Below are positions 22,685 to 34,590 of a DNA stretch of 56,136 bases, piece by piece. The position numbers were made by a program, and so were the translations under genes. Within the stretch, counting starts at the first letter, position 1. Every line of letters starts with the position of its first letter. The stretch is from Cudoniella acicularis (lineage: Eukaryota; Ascomycota; Leotiomycetes; Helotiales; Helotiaceae): the NCBI GenBank assembly GCA_013054445.1, contig JAAMPI010000175.1, positions 1-56,136 of the forward strand, read 5' to 3'. The notes under the pieces were generated by a model, which was not told the DNA's origin, ran no database searches, and saw only the letters and a list, made by a program, of their open reading frames with translations.

Positions 22685-25600
22685 TTTAATTGGCGATGTT
22701 TCTTCGCACCGAGATTTTTGACTGGTAAACAAAAAGGAAAGAAATAAAATGTAGTAGTCAAGCCGTGAGTAGGTGCATCCCTGGTGAAACATGCCGCATT
22801 TGATTCATACTGACTCTTGGTATTATATGTTTCGGAGACTTCTGCGTAGAACAAGAGTATTGCACTGCAATGAGGCTACAACCAGGAACTGTCTGGGTCG
22901 TACGGGAGGGCCAATTAGAAGCGGGACATTTTCGTGGCTCGAGCTGCTGATTTGGATAGAGCCATAATTAGCTGATGTAAGATACCAAAATAACGGGGAG
23001 TATGCGGACCTTGCACAAACTGAGTTCCACCCTACCTGTCAGTTCCTGGAACCAGGTGAGTAGAGTGCACTCCTTCCCAAATTACTAATCACGAAGCCTA
23101 AATGTACGGTAACTTTTAGCTGAGATGACCTGGGGCACTGTTGATTTACTGCAACGTTTCCACTGCCGGTAGCTGCCTGGCATCCCATTGGACCAAATCC
23201 TTCAGGCCAGGGGGTTGGCAAGGCTTCCACATGGGTCGCCAGCCTCAAAGGAACGCCTCTTCTGGAACATTTTTATGCAGCTCTGACTTATTTCTCAGGA
23301 CTGACTGCTGAATGGAGTGACGATCTAGCCAAAACAGTTTCACTTGTTGCAGGACTCCCAGACGATGAGTGTATTTGACCAACACGTTAGTGGGTACTCC
23401 CGCGAGCCTCAGCCGCACAATTCGATTTTCCCGTCCTTCGCGACTTCCGGCTGGTTAGGCAACTGTGAAATGACACTGCACTTCACTTCAATCCTCAGCC
23501 CTGCCAGCAGTGTTGTGTGCACACTGCAAATGAGGTTCACTGCCCAACATCAGCTTCCGCTTGCTGCTCTCTAATCGTTGGAGGATGCCACGGACTTAGC
23601 GTTGATTCTGCATCTTGCTTATAGAACTCGCGCGCCTACACCCCTGGACGATACTCTTCAAGCGCGACGTTCACTGAGGGGGCATTCACCCAAAAGGTCG
23701 GAGTTCCAGTTCACAATAGCTTTTCAGCAAATATTTTTGATGTTCATTCTTCGCATGGGCATTGACTATAGCTGTCCTCTCAACATGTCGAAGTTCGATA
23801 GGAAAGTCCTTTACGTGTAGGAGCTGAAGAATAATTTTGCTCAGTAAGTCCACGGTGTTACTGACTTCTTGATAGGTCTATATCAGGCGCACATGGCGGG
23901 CATGCCAAGTGGAGCCCATCTCTTGCATCCGCCTCCCCGTTGAGATGTGGCTCATTAACGCCACTTGTATACATTTAGAACCCTACCCGCCACAGTTGTT
24001 TCAGATGGTGCCTTGAGAAAGCATGTAAGCAAAGAAGCTTCTGACAATCTGTGGCGGCGTGCGGAGTATAGGAGCGTGCAGCCACTGACAGGTGGTTCCT
24101 CGGAGGATGAACCACTCATGAGTTCTGGATACCAATCACCCTTGGCCACCAGGGAGCAAAAATGGTTGGCGGAACCTGCACTGTGGGAACCGGTTGATTT
24201 GGGAGCTCGCTTCCCGACTTGCAGATTGCAACTTCCAACGTTCTAAATTCCAAATAGGTTTGAATTATTGGTTTGAATGGGAGTTTGACAAGGAAGAGGA
24301 ACCCGGATCCTTGAGAACGGACCCCAATTTCTTAAATTCTGAGCGGAGGATGATAGAGTTATCTCCGGCAAAAAAATGGGGCCGGCCGAATTGAAGTCCG
24401 CATTCAAACGCCGAAAGCTGTCTTTCGGCAGTCATAGCCGCAAACATGGCAGGTTAAGTCGAGTAACTTCCCTCCAAACTTGTTTTCGGTTTGGGGACCC
24501 TGTCAATGATACCACCATCCTTGTTTCCATATAGAAGTCTTTTGACACGCGTTAATCAAGTTTTCGATCGGCCAAATAATAACCCTCGTCCCCGCAAAAC
24601 CTGATGAAGATACAGGAGAAGGTAACATTTTTTCGGAGCATATTATAATTCCGTGGACCCCAAACTTCACACTTGCTTTTGTCCTTCGCACTCACGGCGG
24701 GAAGTCCGTACGCAGTTCAGCCTCAATGCAAGTCCAGAATAATCTAGGCAGACTCTTCAACGACTGCCTATGCACATGCAGTGCTTGAGAAGCAAAATCT
24801 CTCGTTCAGGAATGCGAGGTGAGGTTTTTTTTCCCCTTCCCTTGGGGGCCAGATCCCAACCCCTCTAGCTCCATCAGGTCACCATACACCATTTTTCCGT
24901 AAAAGATAGACTGCTCCTAAATCTTCTCGCTTTCCCTTGCTTCTTCCACCGAACGAATTGCCCTGTTTCGGCGGCCCCGCGCTTGTCAAACCTGCAGATG
25001 GCGGCGCGCTTTGTTGAGCGGAAGGAATTGCCGCCTGCCTCTTGGGGTCGAAGGAATAGATAGGGCTGATGGTGTGCACAATGCACTGATTTTCAGTGTT
25101 TTGAGGACGCAGGAGGATTCAGTGAGTCATTCGTTGACGTGAACGAATGAGTACTTTCTCTTCTCTTGTGCGATTTGCATTTTCGGTTTGTTTGTCTCTC
25201 CTGATGACTCCTGAGTTCACTCACCCAGTTCCGACAGGACCTCTGTTCGTTTTCTTCAGGAATGGGTAGAGGTTTTCTCGCCCGTCAAGGTGTGTCTTTC
25301 AAGAAGTCACAACGGACAGAAACCCTCCAAACGCTTTTTTGTCCACGGGAATTTGGAAAGCTCCATCTCATACCACTTAGTATTTAGTCCCCTTCGATAT
25401 GATATGATGATATAACCTGATAGCTGACAATTTACGGTAGTTTCTTCCCCTTCTTCTCGAAATTCCTGAACTATTTCCAGCACTTTCAATTTAATGGCGA
25501 TACTTCGAACGCTGAACTTCAAGCACTGCTCATTAGAAATGTTGCCGGCAAAATATGGGATACCCAGCAAGCAAGACAGGGGCAGTTGCGAAGTCCGGTC

Positions 25601-26138
25601 GGGATGTATTGAGAAGGACTTTTGGTGTTCTACTTTCTTGTACGAAAATCTCTCTTTAAATCGGGAACTAGTTTATCAATAGAGGACCTTCATTGCTGTT
25701 TTTATTGTACATTCTCGTTTTGGGCCGAAAGAGGTAGTCTCTGTTGGACCATTTTCTTTCTTGCTCAGCGGTTTTGTTGTCGTACAGTATATAGATTTGT
25801 TGAGCTTGGTGTTGGTGTTGGTGTTGGTGCTAGGACGGTTGTGGGAAAAGTGCCTCGTTAAAACACCCCAATTGCTGTCATTGCCTGTATTATTCTCCCC
25901 CGATTTCTTGTATTCTTCTCCTTTTTGGAATACAGGTGCTGATTTCATTGAGGGGTGCTGTACCAGGAGACATTTTGCGCCTCTCGGAGACATTTTGAGG
26001 GCATTTCTGCAATGCCCGGAAACATTTCGGAGCCTTTCAAAAGTATAAGTTGAGCGTCACCTACACCTTACGAAATTCTTCCTCGCACCAAAAACCTCGA
26101 ACAGGATTCGTACCAGACTCGAACTCTACTTATCCAAC
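22685..26138. other. 3.5-kb gene-poor interval with short repeats
   Basis: No gene is firmly supported. A minus-strand open stretch at about 24879-25079 translates to a protein-like Ser/Ala/Pro/Gly sequence but has no ATG. A perfect hairpin GCCGAAAG-CTGT-CTTTCGGC lies at 24410-24429. A GGTGTT hexamer repeat (about 3.7 copies) lies at 25808-25829. The interval must contain the promoter of regulator 1 (minus) and that of the methyltransferase (plus). Confidence 0.4.
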
Positions 26139-26957
26139 ATGGCGCCACTTCCTGAAGAATGGAACAAATTATTTTCCAAAGCAGCATCAGAGTACGAAAA
26201 ACAAAGCGCCGGTGTAACCAGGTTGATATCTCAACAAGTCCTACCTCTTCTCCTACCCATCACAGCTTCATCAGTCATCCACGACAACGCGTGTGGCCCT
26301 GGAATTGTTGCCCTCGACATCCTGGCCCTCGCGGACAAAGCAGGCACGCCTCCCCCAACCATCTACGCGACGGATTTCAACCAAGCCATGATTACGAAAC
26401 TTCAGTCTATCATTGATGAAAAATCCTTGAAAACCCTAACAGCGCAGGTCATGGACGGGTCTGATTTATCGTCGTTTGCAGATGACATGTTCACTCACTC
26501 CATCACCAACTTTGGGATTTTCGCCTTCCCTGACCCTGTAGCTGGCGCTCGCCACATCCTGCGCACACTCAAGCCTGGCGGTATTGCCGCAATCACAGTC
26601 TGGAAACACCCTGGCAACGTCTTCTTCTTCAACGAGGTCATTCAGTCCGTAGCTCCCGGCACCCCGGAGTGGTTCCCGATCAAAGAATGGCTCGAAGAGA
26701 GCTACTTGCTCAACATCATCGAGAAAGCCGGGTTTGAGAAGGAGAAGTTTGAGGTGAGGGAGTTGAGGACGGTGTGGAATGTTGATGATGTGGAGTATAC
26801 GGCTGGGCTTTTTGAGGGGCCGTTTTGGGATCCTGCGAAGGAGAAGTTGAGCGAAGAGCAGAAAGGGGAGTGTAAGGTGGTTGTGAGGAGCCTGTTGGAG
26901 GAAAGGAAGGGAAAGGGGATTGAGATGGTTGCGAGGGTTTTAGTGGCGAGGAAGTGA
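26139..26957 (+). CDS. class I SAM-dependent methyltransferase
   Basis: An intronless 272-residue protein. Motif I appears as VIHDNACGPGIVALDIL (about 46-62), a SAM-binding glycine loop, followed by an acidic strand end (YATDFNQAMI), DGSDLSSFADDMFTH as motif II region, and LRTLKPGGIAAITVWKHPG as the post-motif III strand typical of UbiE/Coq5-like and small-molecule methyltransferases. The start ATG at 26139 is in good context (CAACATGGCG). No targeting peptide or membrane segment is visible, so it is likely cytosolic. It stands alone between two related Zn2Cys6 genes. Such enzymes often tailor secondary metabolites, but with no biosynthetic backbone nearby its substrate is open. Confidence 0.85.
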   Translation: MAPLPEEWNKLFSKAASEYEKQSAGVTRLISQQVLPLLLPITASSVIHDNACGPGIVALDILALADKAGTPPPTIYATDFNQAMITKLQSIIDEKSLKTLTAQVMDGSDLSSFADDMFTHSITNFGIFAFPDPVAGARHILRTLKPGGIAAITVWKHPGNVFFFNEVIQSVAPGTPEWFPIKEWLEESYLLNIIEKAGFEKEKFEVRELRTVWNVDDVEYTAGLFEGPFWDPAKEKLSEEQKGECKVVVRSLLEERKGKGIEMVARVLVARK

Positions 26958-28015
26958 TTAGTCTTGGAAGGGAAAGTGTGATTGGGTGAGTTGAAGGATT
27001 TAGGAGAAAAGAGGAAGGACGTTGCAAAAAATTATAAAATGGAATAAAAACACGAGGATTAAAGTTTTGCATTGCTGGTATATTCAATACATTATGCCTT
27101 ATTTAATTTCCACCAGTATATTCAATGTTGATGCCGGCATTTGAGTTCTTGGCGGGAGGAGCCCCGCGCGTATCGATAGGAGCTTAATCTTCCCTCACAA
27201 TTTTCCCACCTCAATTTTTGCCTCCCAATTTGAGAAGTAAGCTTAAAATAGAAAATCAAGCGGCAAGAAAAGCCATCCTGCAGACCCTACTACGGCCTGC
27301 GAATTCCGCTTCAGGAAGCATTTCCCGCTTCCAATCACAATTCATATTCCTGGTGAATCGGTGATTTGTTCCTTTTGGCCCCCAATAATATTGGGTAGGT
27401 TCTTACGAATCAAGGCGGCAAGAAAACAGACCGAGCGGATCGAGCGGGGAAGGGGTGACAAACCCTCCGCCTCGTGGATGGGCGGGCGGTGGAGGCAAAT
27501 TTGATGTATGTGTTTATGTCAATGTATGCAGGCGAGTCATGCTAAGATTGCTGACTTGCAAAAAATGAGGAAGGGTACCGGTAGGTAGGATTTTTGGTTT
27601 GATTGTTAGCGTAGCATATAGTACCGGTAGAGTCAGGGAATAGGAAATACGAGATTTAGAAGGGCGGTCCCAGGAGCGGGCCCTCGGGTCCTCGGGTGGG
27701 TTTGCCGTGCAGGTTGCCTTATCCGCCGTTTCGGGATGATGATCAGGTGATGGGATGGCACGTGGTTTGAAGGCGTTAAGGTTAGGTAAGGTTAAGAGGG
27801 ATTTGATTGGTGCCGTGAACGACAGCCGAGTACTTGTCAGGTTAAGCGGGCTACCCCCCTGAATCTTAGTTTCATGCAGCCAACGCGACCCACCAACCCC
27901 GCTAAGTGTCAGCCTTGCATTGAAATGTGTTTCCGAGGCTTTTTTTGATCTTCACTTCTTTTTAATTTTTGTGAATTTTACACGAATCTACAGGACGGAA
28001 GCGCGACAACACAAG
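26958..28015. other. spacer, promoter of regulator 2
   Basis: About 1.06 kb. I see no gene. The sequence carries the 3' flank of the methyltransferase and, at its right end, the leader of the Zn2Cys6 gene. Repeated AAGGTTAGGTAAGGTTAAG-like stretches occur near 27776-27795. Confidence 0.4.
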
Positions 28016-29805
28016 ATGGACGCTCCAGGTAATGTAGACGGGCCTCGACGAAGAGTCAAGGTATACCCGGAAATTGAGAATCGCAAACGAGCGAAGAAGC
28101 CTAAAGTTAAGACGGGGTGTCGAACTTGCAAGTAATTTACTATGAGTTATTGGAATTTTAGTGGAGAGGAACTAATTGTGGTTCAGGACGCGTCGTGTTA
28201 AGTGTGATGTAAGAGAAACACTCTCGAGAAGACTTCTACTCAAATGCCAGAAAGAAAATATCGAGTCCCAACGTCACCATTCGATTCGCAGTGATCCAAC
28301 GCTGACTCGAAATTCTTTCAGGAGGGCAAACCGACTTGCAAAAAGTGCCTTGCCTATGGTGCGGTCTGCGACGGGTACAAAGCTGCATCGTCATCACTTG
28401 CGCCAAATATGCATTCGAGGCCCATCCTACCCAAAGAAGAATTAACAAGATACACGCAGTCTCCCCGACGAAATTCAATTTCACTCCTCGGTATCTCCGA
28501 AGTACCCAATACCCCGCTTTGCTCAGATTCCACCTCTCACAACTACTTCCTTCATTTCCTATCCTCAACAACAACAAGCCTCTCTGGATCCTGTCCAGAC
28601 GCTTTATTCTTCCGAATAATCCCCCAAGTTTGCACCCAGGAACCCTCTCTCCTAGCCCTGACAATATCCCTCGGCGCAATTAGCAAAGCAAAATCCCTCC
28701 CCTCGCCCGCAGGAACACCACACCTCTCATTCGCCCTCACCAAATACGGAAAAGCACTTGCCTCTATCCAAAAAGCTATCAACACACGCGGGGACCAAGA
28801 CGCCACACGAATAGCGCTCATCTCCTCCCTCCTCATCTTCTGCTTCGAGAATCTACACGGCGACCACAAGCGCGCAATCATGCACATGGAAGCCGCCCTA
28901 AAACTCATGTGCAAAAAACTGCAAACCCACTCCAAAAATTTCTCCAAGATAAAAAATAAGAGTGAGATCCCGAATATGGAGTACGATCTCCTCTGCGCTT
29001 TTGTCCGCGTCGATAATACGCTTATGTCGCGTATGGAGTGTATCTCCGACGCTGCTGCGCAGAGGGTTCAGCTTCTCGGGATCCAGTACCCGAGTGAGGA
29101 CGCGGAAAATATGCCTGCTAGATTCAGGGATGTATCCGAAGCGCGGAATTACATGGAGCATTTTCAATTTCAGGCCATGTCTGAGTTGAAGAAATTCACT
29201 TCTGTTCTTGAAAACCAAGCTGGTGAAGTCGTGGTCGAGAGAAACGTGCTCATGATGTTGAATGCTCACCTCGACGCTTGGTACCGCGCTTTTGACCCCC
29301 TTTTCTTCGAAGCAGACGCATATACCTGGCCCGCTGCCGCTACCATGAAAGCCCTTGCATTAGCAACAGATCTTTGCATCAAGAAATCGGTGGCTGAAGC
29401 TCTTGCCAAGCCGGGGGAAGCAAAGCCGACGCGGGTTGAGGAATCGATGGAGATTCTGGAGCTGTGTAGGGGTGTAGTTGGTGATCCGGGGTTTTATAAG
29501 GGGTTCGTGTTTGATTGTGGGGTTGTGCCCACGTTATTTATTGTGCTTTGTTCGTGTAGGGATCGCGGGGTGAGGGAAGGGGTTGTGGAGGTTTTGAGGA
29601 GGGCGGATGGCAGGAGGGAGATGGTTTGGTATGTATTTTCCGCCTTTGATTTTTCCTCTGGTTTGGTAGTTGAGCTCCTAAAATATGGCTTGAGAGCGCT
29701 CGGTCTTGATGTCCTGAAAAGTACCTGAGGATTATGTGCTAATTTTCTTATAGGGAGGCGAGGATGGTGAGGAGGCTTGGGGAGGGGATGTTGGGAGGTT
29801 GTTGA
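28016..29805 (+). CDS. Zn2Cys6 transcription factor (regulator 2)
   Basis: Exons 28016-28131, 28187-28208, 28322-29628 and 29754-29805 encode 498 residues. The zinc cluster is Cys35-x2-Cys38-x6-Cys45-x6-Cys52-x2-Cys55-x6-Cys62, preceded by KKPKVKTG, the same flank as in regulator 1. The middle region has YGKALASIQKAI and TRIALISSLLIFCFENLHG, clearly related to the equivalent of regulator 1. A tiny 22-bp second exon lies between introns of 55 and 113 bp; the intron positions are almost the same as in regulator 1. The last exon is uncertain: retaining the final intron leaves an open frame to 29728, and the spliced version ends WEARMVRRLGEGMLGGC, which resembles the C-terminal pattern of regulator 1 better. 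Nuclear regulator with unknown targets. Confidence 0.82.
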
Positions 29806-30391
29806 GGGAATGTTGATTGATGGGTTGGTGTTGGTTAGTAGAAGGCCGACACTTTATTTTTATATTGGGCGATTTGAAGAGGGGGAGAATACACTGTGCT
29901 CTAGTATAGCCTTCATCAACCGAGGAACTAATCGAATTTACCTCGACTGTTCTTCACTTCGTTACTATTCCCAAAACTACTATACTAACAGTTTTAATAT
30001 TATATTTTCAACTCACTCCCGTTCTGCATTCCAACAGAAAATAGAAAATGCCACTCAAGAATTACAAAATTTAAGACGAGGCTGACCCAAAGGCATATTT
30101 AGGCAACTTAGCCGGTGATCATGTGGAAGGTGCATAACGAGGCGTACCCACTTGCCTTGGCTTCGCCCCACTTCATCTTCGCACCCCTCCTTCTCTCCCC
30201 TTTCTTCACACAACGATATCCTACGCAACGATCTGCTGCAACCATTTATTTAAGCGCGCACGACCAACAGCTTCGTGTTTCTGCATTCGCGAGTCGTGGA
30301 GATAGGAGCTCGAGATCCTTCCTTCATCGCTTTCGCTACCTTTTAGCTTTTTCAACCTTTCGACATTTCTAATCGCCAGGGTTGACTGCCC
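29806..30391. other. spacer and pyrimidine-rich leader
   Basis: About 0.6 kb. No gene is supported. The segment from about 30150 to 30390 is pyrimidine-rich and looks like a promoter and leader for the short frame at 30392. Confidence 0.35.
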
Positions 30392-30532
30392 ATGCAAAAC
30401 ATGGACCAGGACTATAAAACCTTACCCCAGTGGGGCGGGGTGAACGCAAAGCATAATATCGATACTCTAAAAATACAGATACACAAATACATCAGCCCAA
30501 CTCCGACACTCTTGAAAACATATAAGAGCTAG
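30392..30532 (+). CDS. short reading frame cut by a mariner insertion
   Basis: An ATG frame (MQNMDQDYKTLPQWGGV...) that follows a CT-rich leader and runs 44 codons before entering the inverted repeat of the Tc1/mariner element at 30525, where it stops at TAG 30530-30532. The frame therefore seems truncated by the insertion. Right of the element the frame would go on for only a few codons, so the original may have been spliced or may have been small. No family is recognised, and chance cannot be excluded. Confidence 0.3.
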   Translation: MQNMDQDYKTLPQWGGVNAKHNIDTLKIQIHKYISPTPTLLKTYKS

Positions 30533-31862
30533 GGCCATTAGATGCGGCCTACTTAACCGAAACCCATGAAAATACACCCTCTTTTATAAAAGTCATAATA
30601 AATATAATTAAAGCTATTTCAGCTTAAAATTGATATATATTAGTTAATAGTAGCTATTCTATATACTTTAATTATATCCTCGATTTTACACGTCAATTGC
30701 TCTATATAGTGACGGAAGTCACGTGGGTTAACCCGGCCCTATAGCTGTTACAACTCCCTAGCTAAATCCTCCCTATTTTTTAGCACGTATAGTAACTTCT
30801 TCAGCTCTTCTTTTATCTAGCGCTAAACCTTCTCTATTAGGTTTAGATCTGGCGAAGAGGGAGGCCAGCTAAATCTATAGATCTTATACTATAGTCTTAG
30901 TAAGCGTGTACTCCCTAGATAGACCTTCGTACTATCTTCTATAAAGATATACTCCGGCCCTAATATATTAAATAGCGGAAAGACTATAGGCTCAAGAACC
31001 TGTTATAAATACGCCTTCGAACATATACTACGACGCTCTAGAAGCTTATATATAATAATTAATTTAGACTTATAATCTTGGCTAATTGCCCCCTAAATCA
31101 TGACTAATATACGCCCCGAACGATATATTGACCTTATACAACTCGGACAACGTCTTTCGTCGACCCTTCGTATAACCCATATCCTACCACGCTTCCTAGT
31201 CTCAAATATAGCCTCATATGACCATATAACTTGACGCTAGTCCTCGCCTAGCTTCCCATCGTCCCTGTGTATAGTATAGTCTGTCGTCCCCCACCACTAA
31301 TGTTCGTATGCAAAGGCTAATCGCTTCTTAGCTTGTTGGCGTGTAATATAAGGTCTTGGGCACGATATATAACAGCGATAGCCTGCGCGACGTAGTTCTC
31401 GTCGAATAGTACGTGNAGACGCTTCGATACCTAGCTAGGCTNTAACCTTTTCGAATGACATGATACGCGTCGACCAATCGTACGAGATATGTCGAATACA
31501 CTGACGAATGTCTCTGACAGACATCATATAGGGTCTCGAATAGTTCTTTTTACGGTCTCTGCGACTCGATTCCTGCTTGAGAATACGTCGAATTGTTTGT
31601 CAGGGAAGGGTAGTTTTAGCTACGATGTCGCGCTAGCTTGCTCTATCGCGTTGTATGCTTCGGATTATAGCACGTATAGGAGTGGGCCATTCTCCCTTGT
31701 CTTTTTACATAGAAGGGCTGCATATCGTAGGTGTTTCTATGTTAAATCGTAGGTCGATTAAATAAAAGGTTGAGTTGTTATAAATATTTTAAAGAAGGGA
31801 GTCGAAATCGACGCGTTTTACGCGTCTCGCTTAAGTGGGCCGCATCTAATGGCCCCAGCTCT
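30525..31862 (-). mobile_element. RIP-mutated Tc1/mariner transposon
   Basis: A 1338-bp element flanked by TA on both sides (30523-30524, 31863-31864). The terminal inverted repeats start AGAGCTAGGGCCATTAGATG on the left and, reverse-complemented, AGAGCTGGGGCCATTAGATG on the right; the differences beyond are largely C-to-T. On the minus strand the C-terminal transposase signature WPPSSPDLNLIEKV is readable near 30855, in a frame interrupted by TAG at positions where Trp or Gln is expected. That motif is diagnostic of the Tc1/mariner DDE family. Multiple stops mean the element cannot move on its own. Two N bases near 31416 and 31442 mark uncertain sequence. Confidence 0.85.
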
Positions 31863-31864
31863 TA

Positions 31865-32473
31865 CCAAGGGAGCTGTCATCTAGGTGTGATGAAGAGAAG
31901 GGCGTCAATATGAACTACTTATATAGAAATGATAGATGTTAATCAATAAGTGGCGATCTCACTTTTAATGAATATTGATACGGGCTTTCTATTACTTCAA
32001 ATCAACTGGCCTTAATATCTCCCTCTTGCCAAAGTTGATACACAGTTAAAGTCGCTAGGTCTTAGCTTACAGCCTAATAAAGTAACTTATCCATGCTAAG
32101 AAGGAACTGAATTACACTTTTGCATTGCCTTATTTTCATCGATAGTAATATTAGTTGATTATAGGAGTAGAGTTGAGTATTCGGGCACTATTAAACTCTT
32201 AATTAGCAGAAGTTTCTATTAAAGAATGTTAGGAGCGATCTCTTAGAAAAGTTATAGCTCCGCTTATAGGCAGATCGCTATTATATCGTCGTCCTATTAG
32301 AGATATTAGTTGTAGCACCTCTTTGGATTCGATGCTTTTGACACTCAAAAGAATTTATAGTAATGACTCAAAAAGCAGAAATTTACACCAAAAAGAGTGC
32401 ATTATCTTCTAAACAGTTTCTTTCGCTGCTTCTACTACCAGACTTCTCAGGGTGAGGTGCTCTCGCTCGAGAG
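31865..32473. other. AT-rich spacer right of the mariner element
   Basis: About 0.6 kb of AT-rich sequence with stops in all frames. No gene is seen. It may be old RIP-affected repeat or RIP leakage next to the transposon. It ends at the 3' side of the NmrA-like gene. Confidence 0.45.
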
Positions 32474-33564
32474 TCACATCTTTGAAACGCCATTGGCCTT
32501 CGCCGGATGCCCAAATCCAGTCCAATCCATTGCCTTCAGAGACTCCTCGGTGCTCACCAACTCACTAATTGCCCCCTCAGTCATCAACTCTTGAGCATCC
32601 AAAAAGTTGGTACCAGGAATCTTATCCAGGCTGAGACCTAGTTCAACCATAGTATTGAAGAACTTCCACTGACTCGCCTGCTCTTCCCCCATCGGTCCCC
32701 AGAGCTGGACGTATTGCTCGAAAGATACCTGCAAGACTGCTGTCGACCCAGGCTCTGGTGAGATGCCGCTTGCTTTGCCCCACAGTGCGAGATAGGAATT
32801 CATGGTAAGGGTCTCGACATTGCATTTCACATAGCTGCCTCCTGGCGGTGGATTGCTGATGATGGAGTGGACGAAGACGCCTGAGTTGCAGCGGTGATCT
32901 CCCACGGAAAGGTAGGCTGATTGAGGGCTTGTCGGGTATAACTGGATCCATTTCTTTGCACTCTCCTGAGCACGTGTCAGCAGGTGTATACGAGCATCCT
33001 CAAGTATCAGTAAGAGTCACTCACAATCCAAATTGGCCTGAAAATGGGGTAAAGATGCATGTTGGCGGCGAAGATGGTGAAGATGGTGAAAGTGGTCTTG
33101 GCCAGCAACTCAGGAAGATGTTCTTTGATGTAAACATCGGCTGATGCTTTTCCCTCAAAATGAGGAACGATTGCTTTTCCTTGGGAAAGCGCGCTGGTCA
33201 GGGGTAACGTGCTCCAAATATAATGTTCTAATGTTGGCGTCTTTGCTGCCGCTTTCGCGAGATTGATCGCTTGAGCACCCTCCAGTTTCATGGAAACTGC
33301 TGCGCCGTGGTCGAAGAAATGGTCATAGTAGTCGGTAAAAGCAAAGATGGCATTTGCACCCTGGAACGCTCTCACAAGACTTTCTTCATCGCCTGTATTG
33401 GCTTGGACCATCTCGACGCCTTTTGAGATCAGGGCCTTCGCTTTTTCGCTGGAGAGATTCCTCGTCACGCCGCGAACTCGCCATGCGGGATCTTTGGAGA
33501 AACGATCGACTACTCCTCCACCTTGACCGCCCGTGGCTCCAATGACGACAATGAGCTTTGACAT
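32474..33564 (-). CDS. NmrA-like NAD(P)-binding family protein
   Basis: Exons 33564-33025 and 32965-32474 (59-bp intron, GTGAGT...CTCAG) encode 343 residues. The atypical SDR glycine motif GATGGQGGG occupies residues 9-17 after MSKLIVVI, and RGVTRN follows the second strand, as in NmrA/HSCARG proteins that bind NADP(H) and act as redox sensors, regulators or reductases. The middle has AIFAFTDYYDHF and LEHYIWSTLP, typical of this family, and the C-terminal part (NSYLALWGKASG, VSFEQYVQLWG) matches the substrate-side domain. No YxxxK catalytic pair is evident, which fits NmrA rather than a classical reductase. It is divergent from the lipocalin-like gene across a 1-kb shared promoter region, and these genes, the regulator and the monooxygenase look like one cluster. 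Confidence 0.88.
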
Positions 33565-34590
33565 GATATTGGATACTACGATGATTAGCGGAATCCCATA
33601 GAGCTTGCTTGATGCGGCGAAACACCTTCGGATATAGAAGACCTATTGACAGGTGATTGATCGTGTTGGATTGTTCCTCTTCCCGGACTTCATCTACTGG
33701 GTTTTAAATATCCACGGACATGGCGTACTCGACAAAGTGACATGGTTCCCCGCAGTAGATCAGGACGAGAAAGGCGTTTCAGAGCAGTGGAGTGAGAGTA
33801 GGTTGGGCCGCTTTGCTCGGCCGAGCAGAGATCTTCGGCACAATCATTCTCGGTAGTTCTCCAGAGGCGTGACCAACACAATTCCAAGTCAACGGGACAA
33901 CAGATTCACCGCCTAGCGGACGGTCGGAAGGTTTGAGAATCTGTCCGAATTCGAATGAAAACTGAGCATGCCCTCGGTTCGGCAGTCGGCAGCCATGGAG
34001 CCAGAGCAGCTTGGTAGAACAGGGCATAGTCTCTCGGTATAACCATATCTTGTTCCTCGAAGTGCCAGAAGGTCCATTTTTATTTCGAACCTGCGGGACA
34101 ATAAACTAGCCGACCGTTCAGCGGCCGGCGCAGGAAATCTTATTGAGGAAATGGAGGCAATTCCAGCACTGACTTTGCGCCGACGGCGACTGCTCCTGGA
34201 GCAGATACTCGTGCAATGTGATCGTCCATCCCGACTTCACCAACTTAAGACACGGAATGAGTGAAGACTGGACTCCCCACAGCCCGAGATTTTGTGTCTT
34301 CATTTTGGGGACTGATCATCAAAGGGAGTTCTCAAAAGCAGCCGGCACGCCGCCGGCCACATCAAGACCGAGTGGAATGCCGAAACTCGCCAGAGAACTC
34401 CTCGCTACGGGGTGTTGATGACCCGCCAACACTTGGAATAATTGACCGCAACCATCCAGGAGCAAACTCATTCATATGGGAATCTGCTATATCTGTGACT
34501 TTCGGACCATATCGACAGAATTCCAAATCCAATCCTTGATTAATCGAATCTTTTCATTGTATCGTGATTCCCTCCACCAAACCCTTCATC
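33565..34590. promoter_or_regulatory. divergent promoter region of the cluster, rich in CGG half-sites
   Basis: A 1-kb spacer between the NmrA-like gene (minus) and the lipocalin-like gene (plus). It holds a perfect 14-bp palindrome TGCTCGGCCGAGCA (33814-33827) and four TCGGCA/TGCCGA hexamers (33835, 33979, 33986, 34378). ACGGTCGG (33920-33927) and CCGACCGT (34110-34117) form an inverted pair. CGG-containing sites are the usual targets of Zn2Cys6 proteins, one of which is encoded in this cluster. No gene is supported inside. Confidence 0.4.

Noticed and set aside
24879..25079. Minus-strand Ser/Ala/Pro/Gly-rich frame that reads like a protein.
   Set aside because: It has no ATG (only GTG) and I could not find a supporting upstream exon, so I did not list it as a gene.
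30115..30372. An 85-codon plus-strand frame before the mariner.
   Set aside because: It lies in a pyrimidine-rich leader-like region and its translation has no domain; better explained as promoter and leader.
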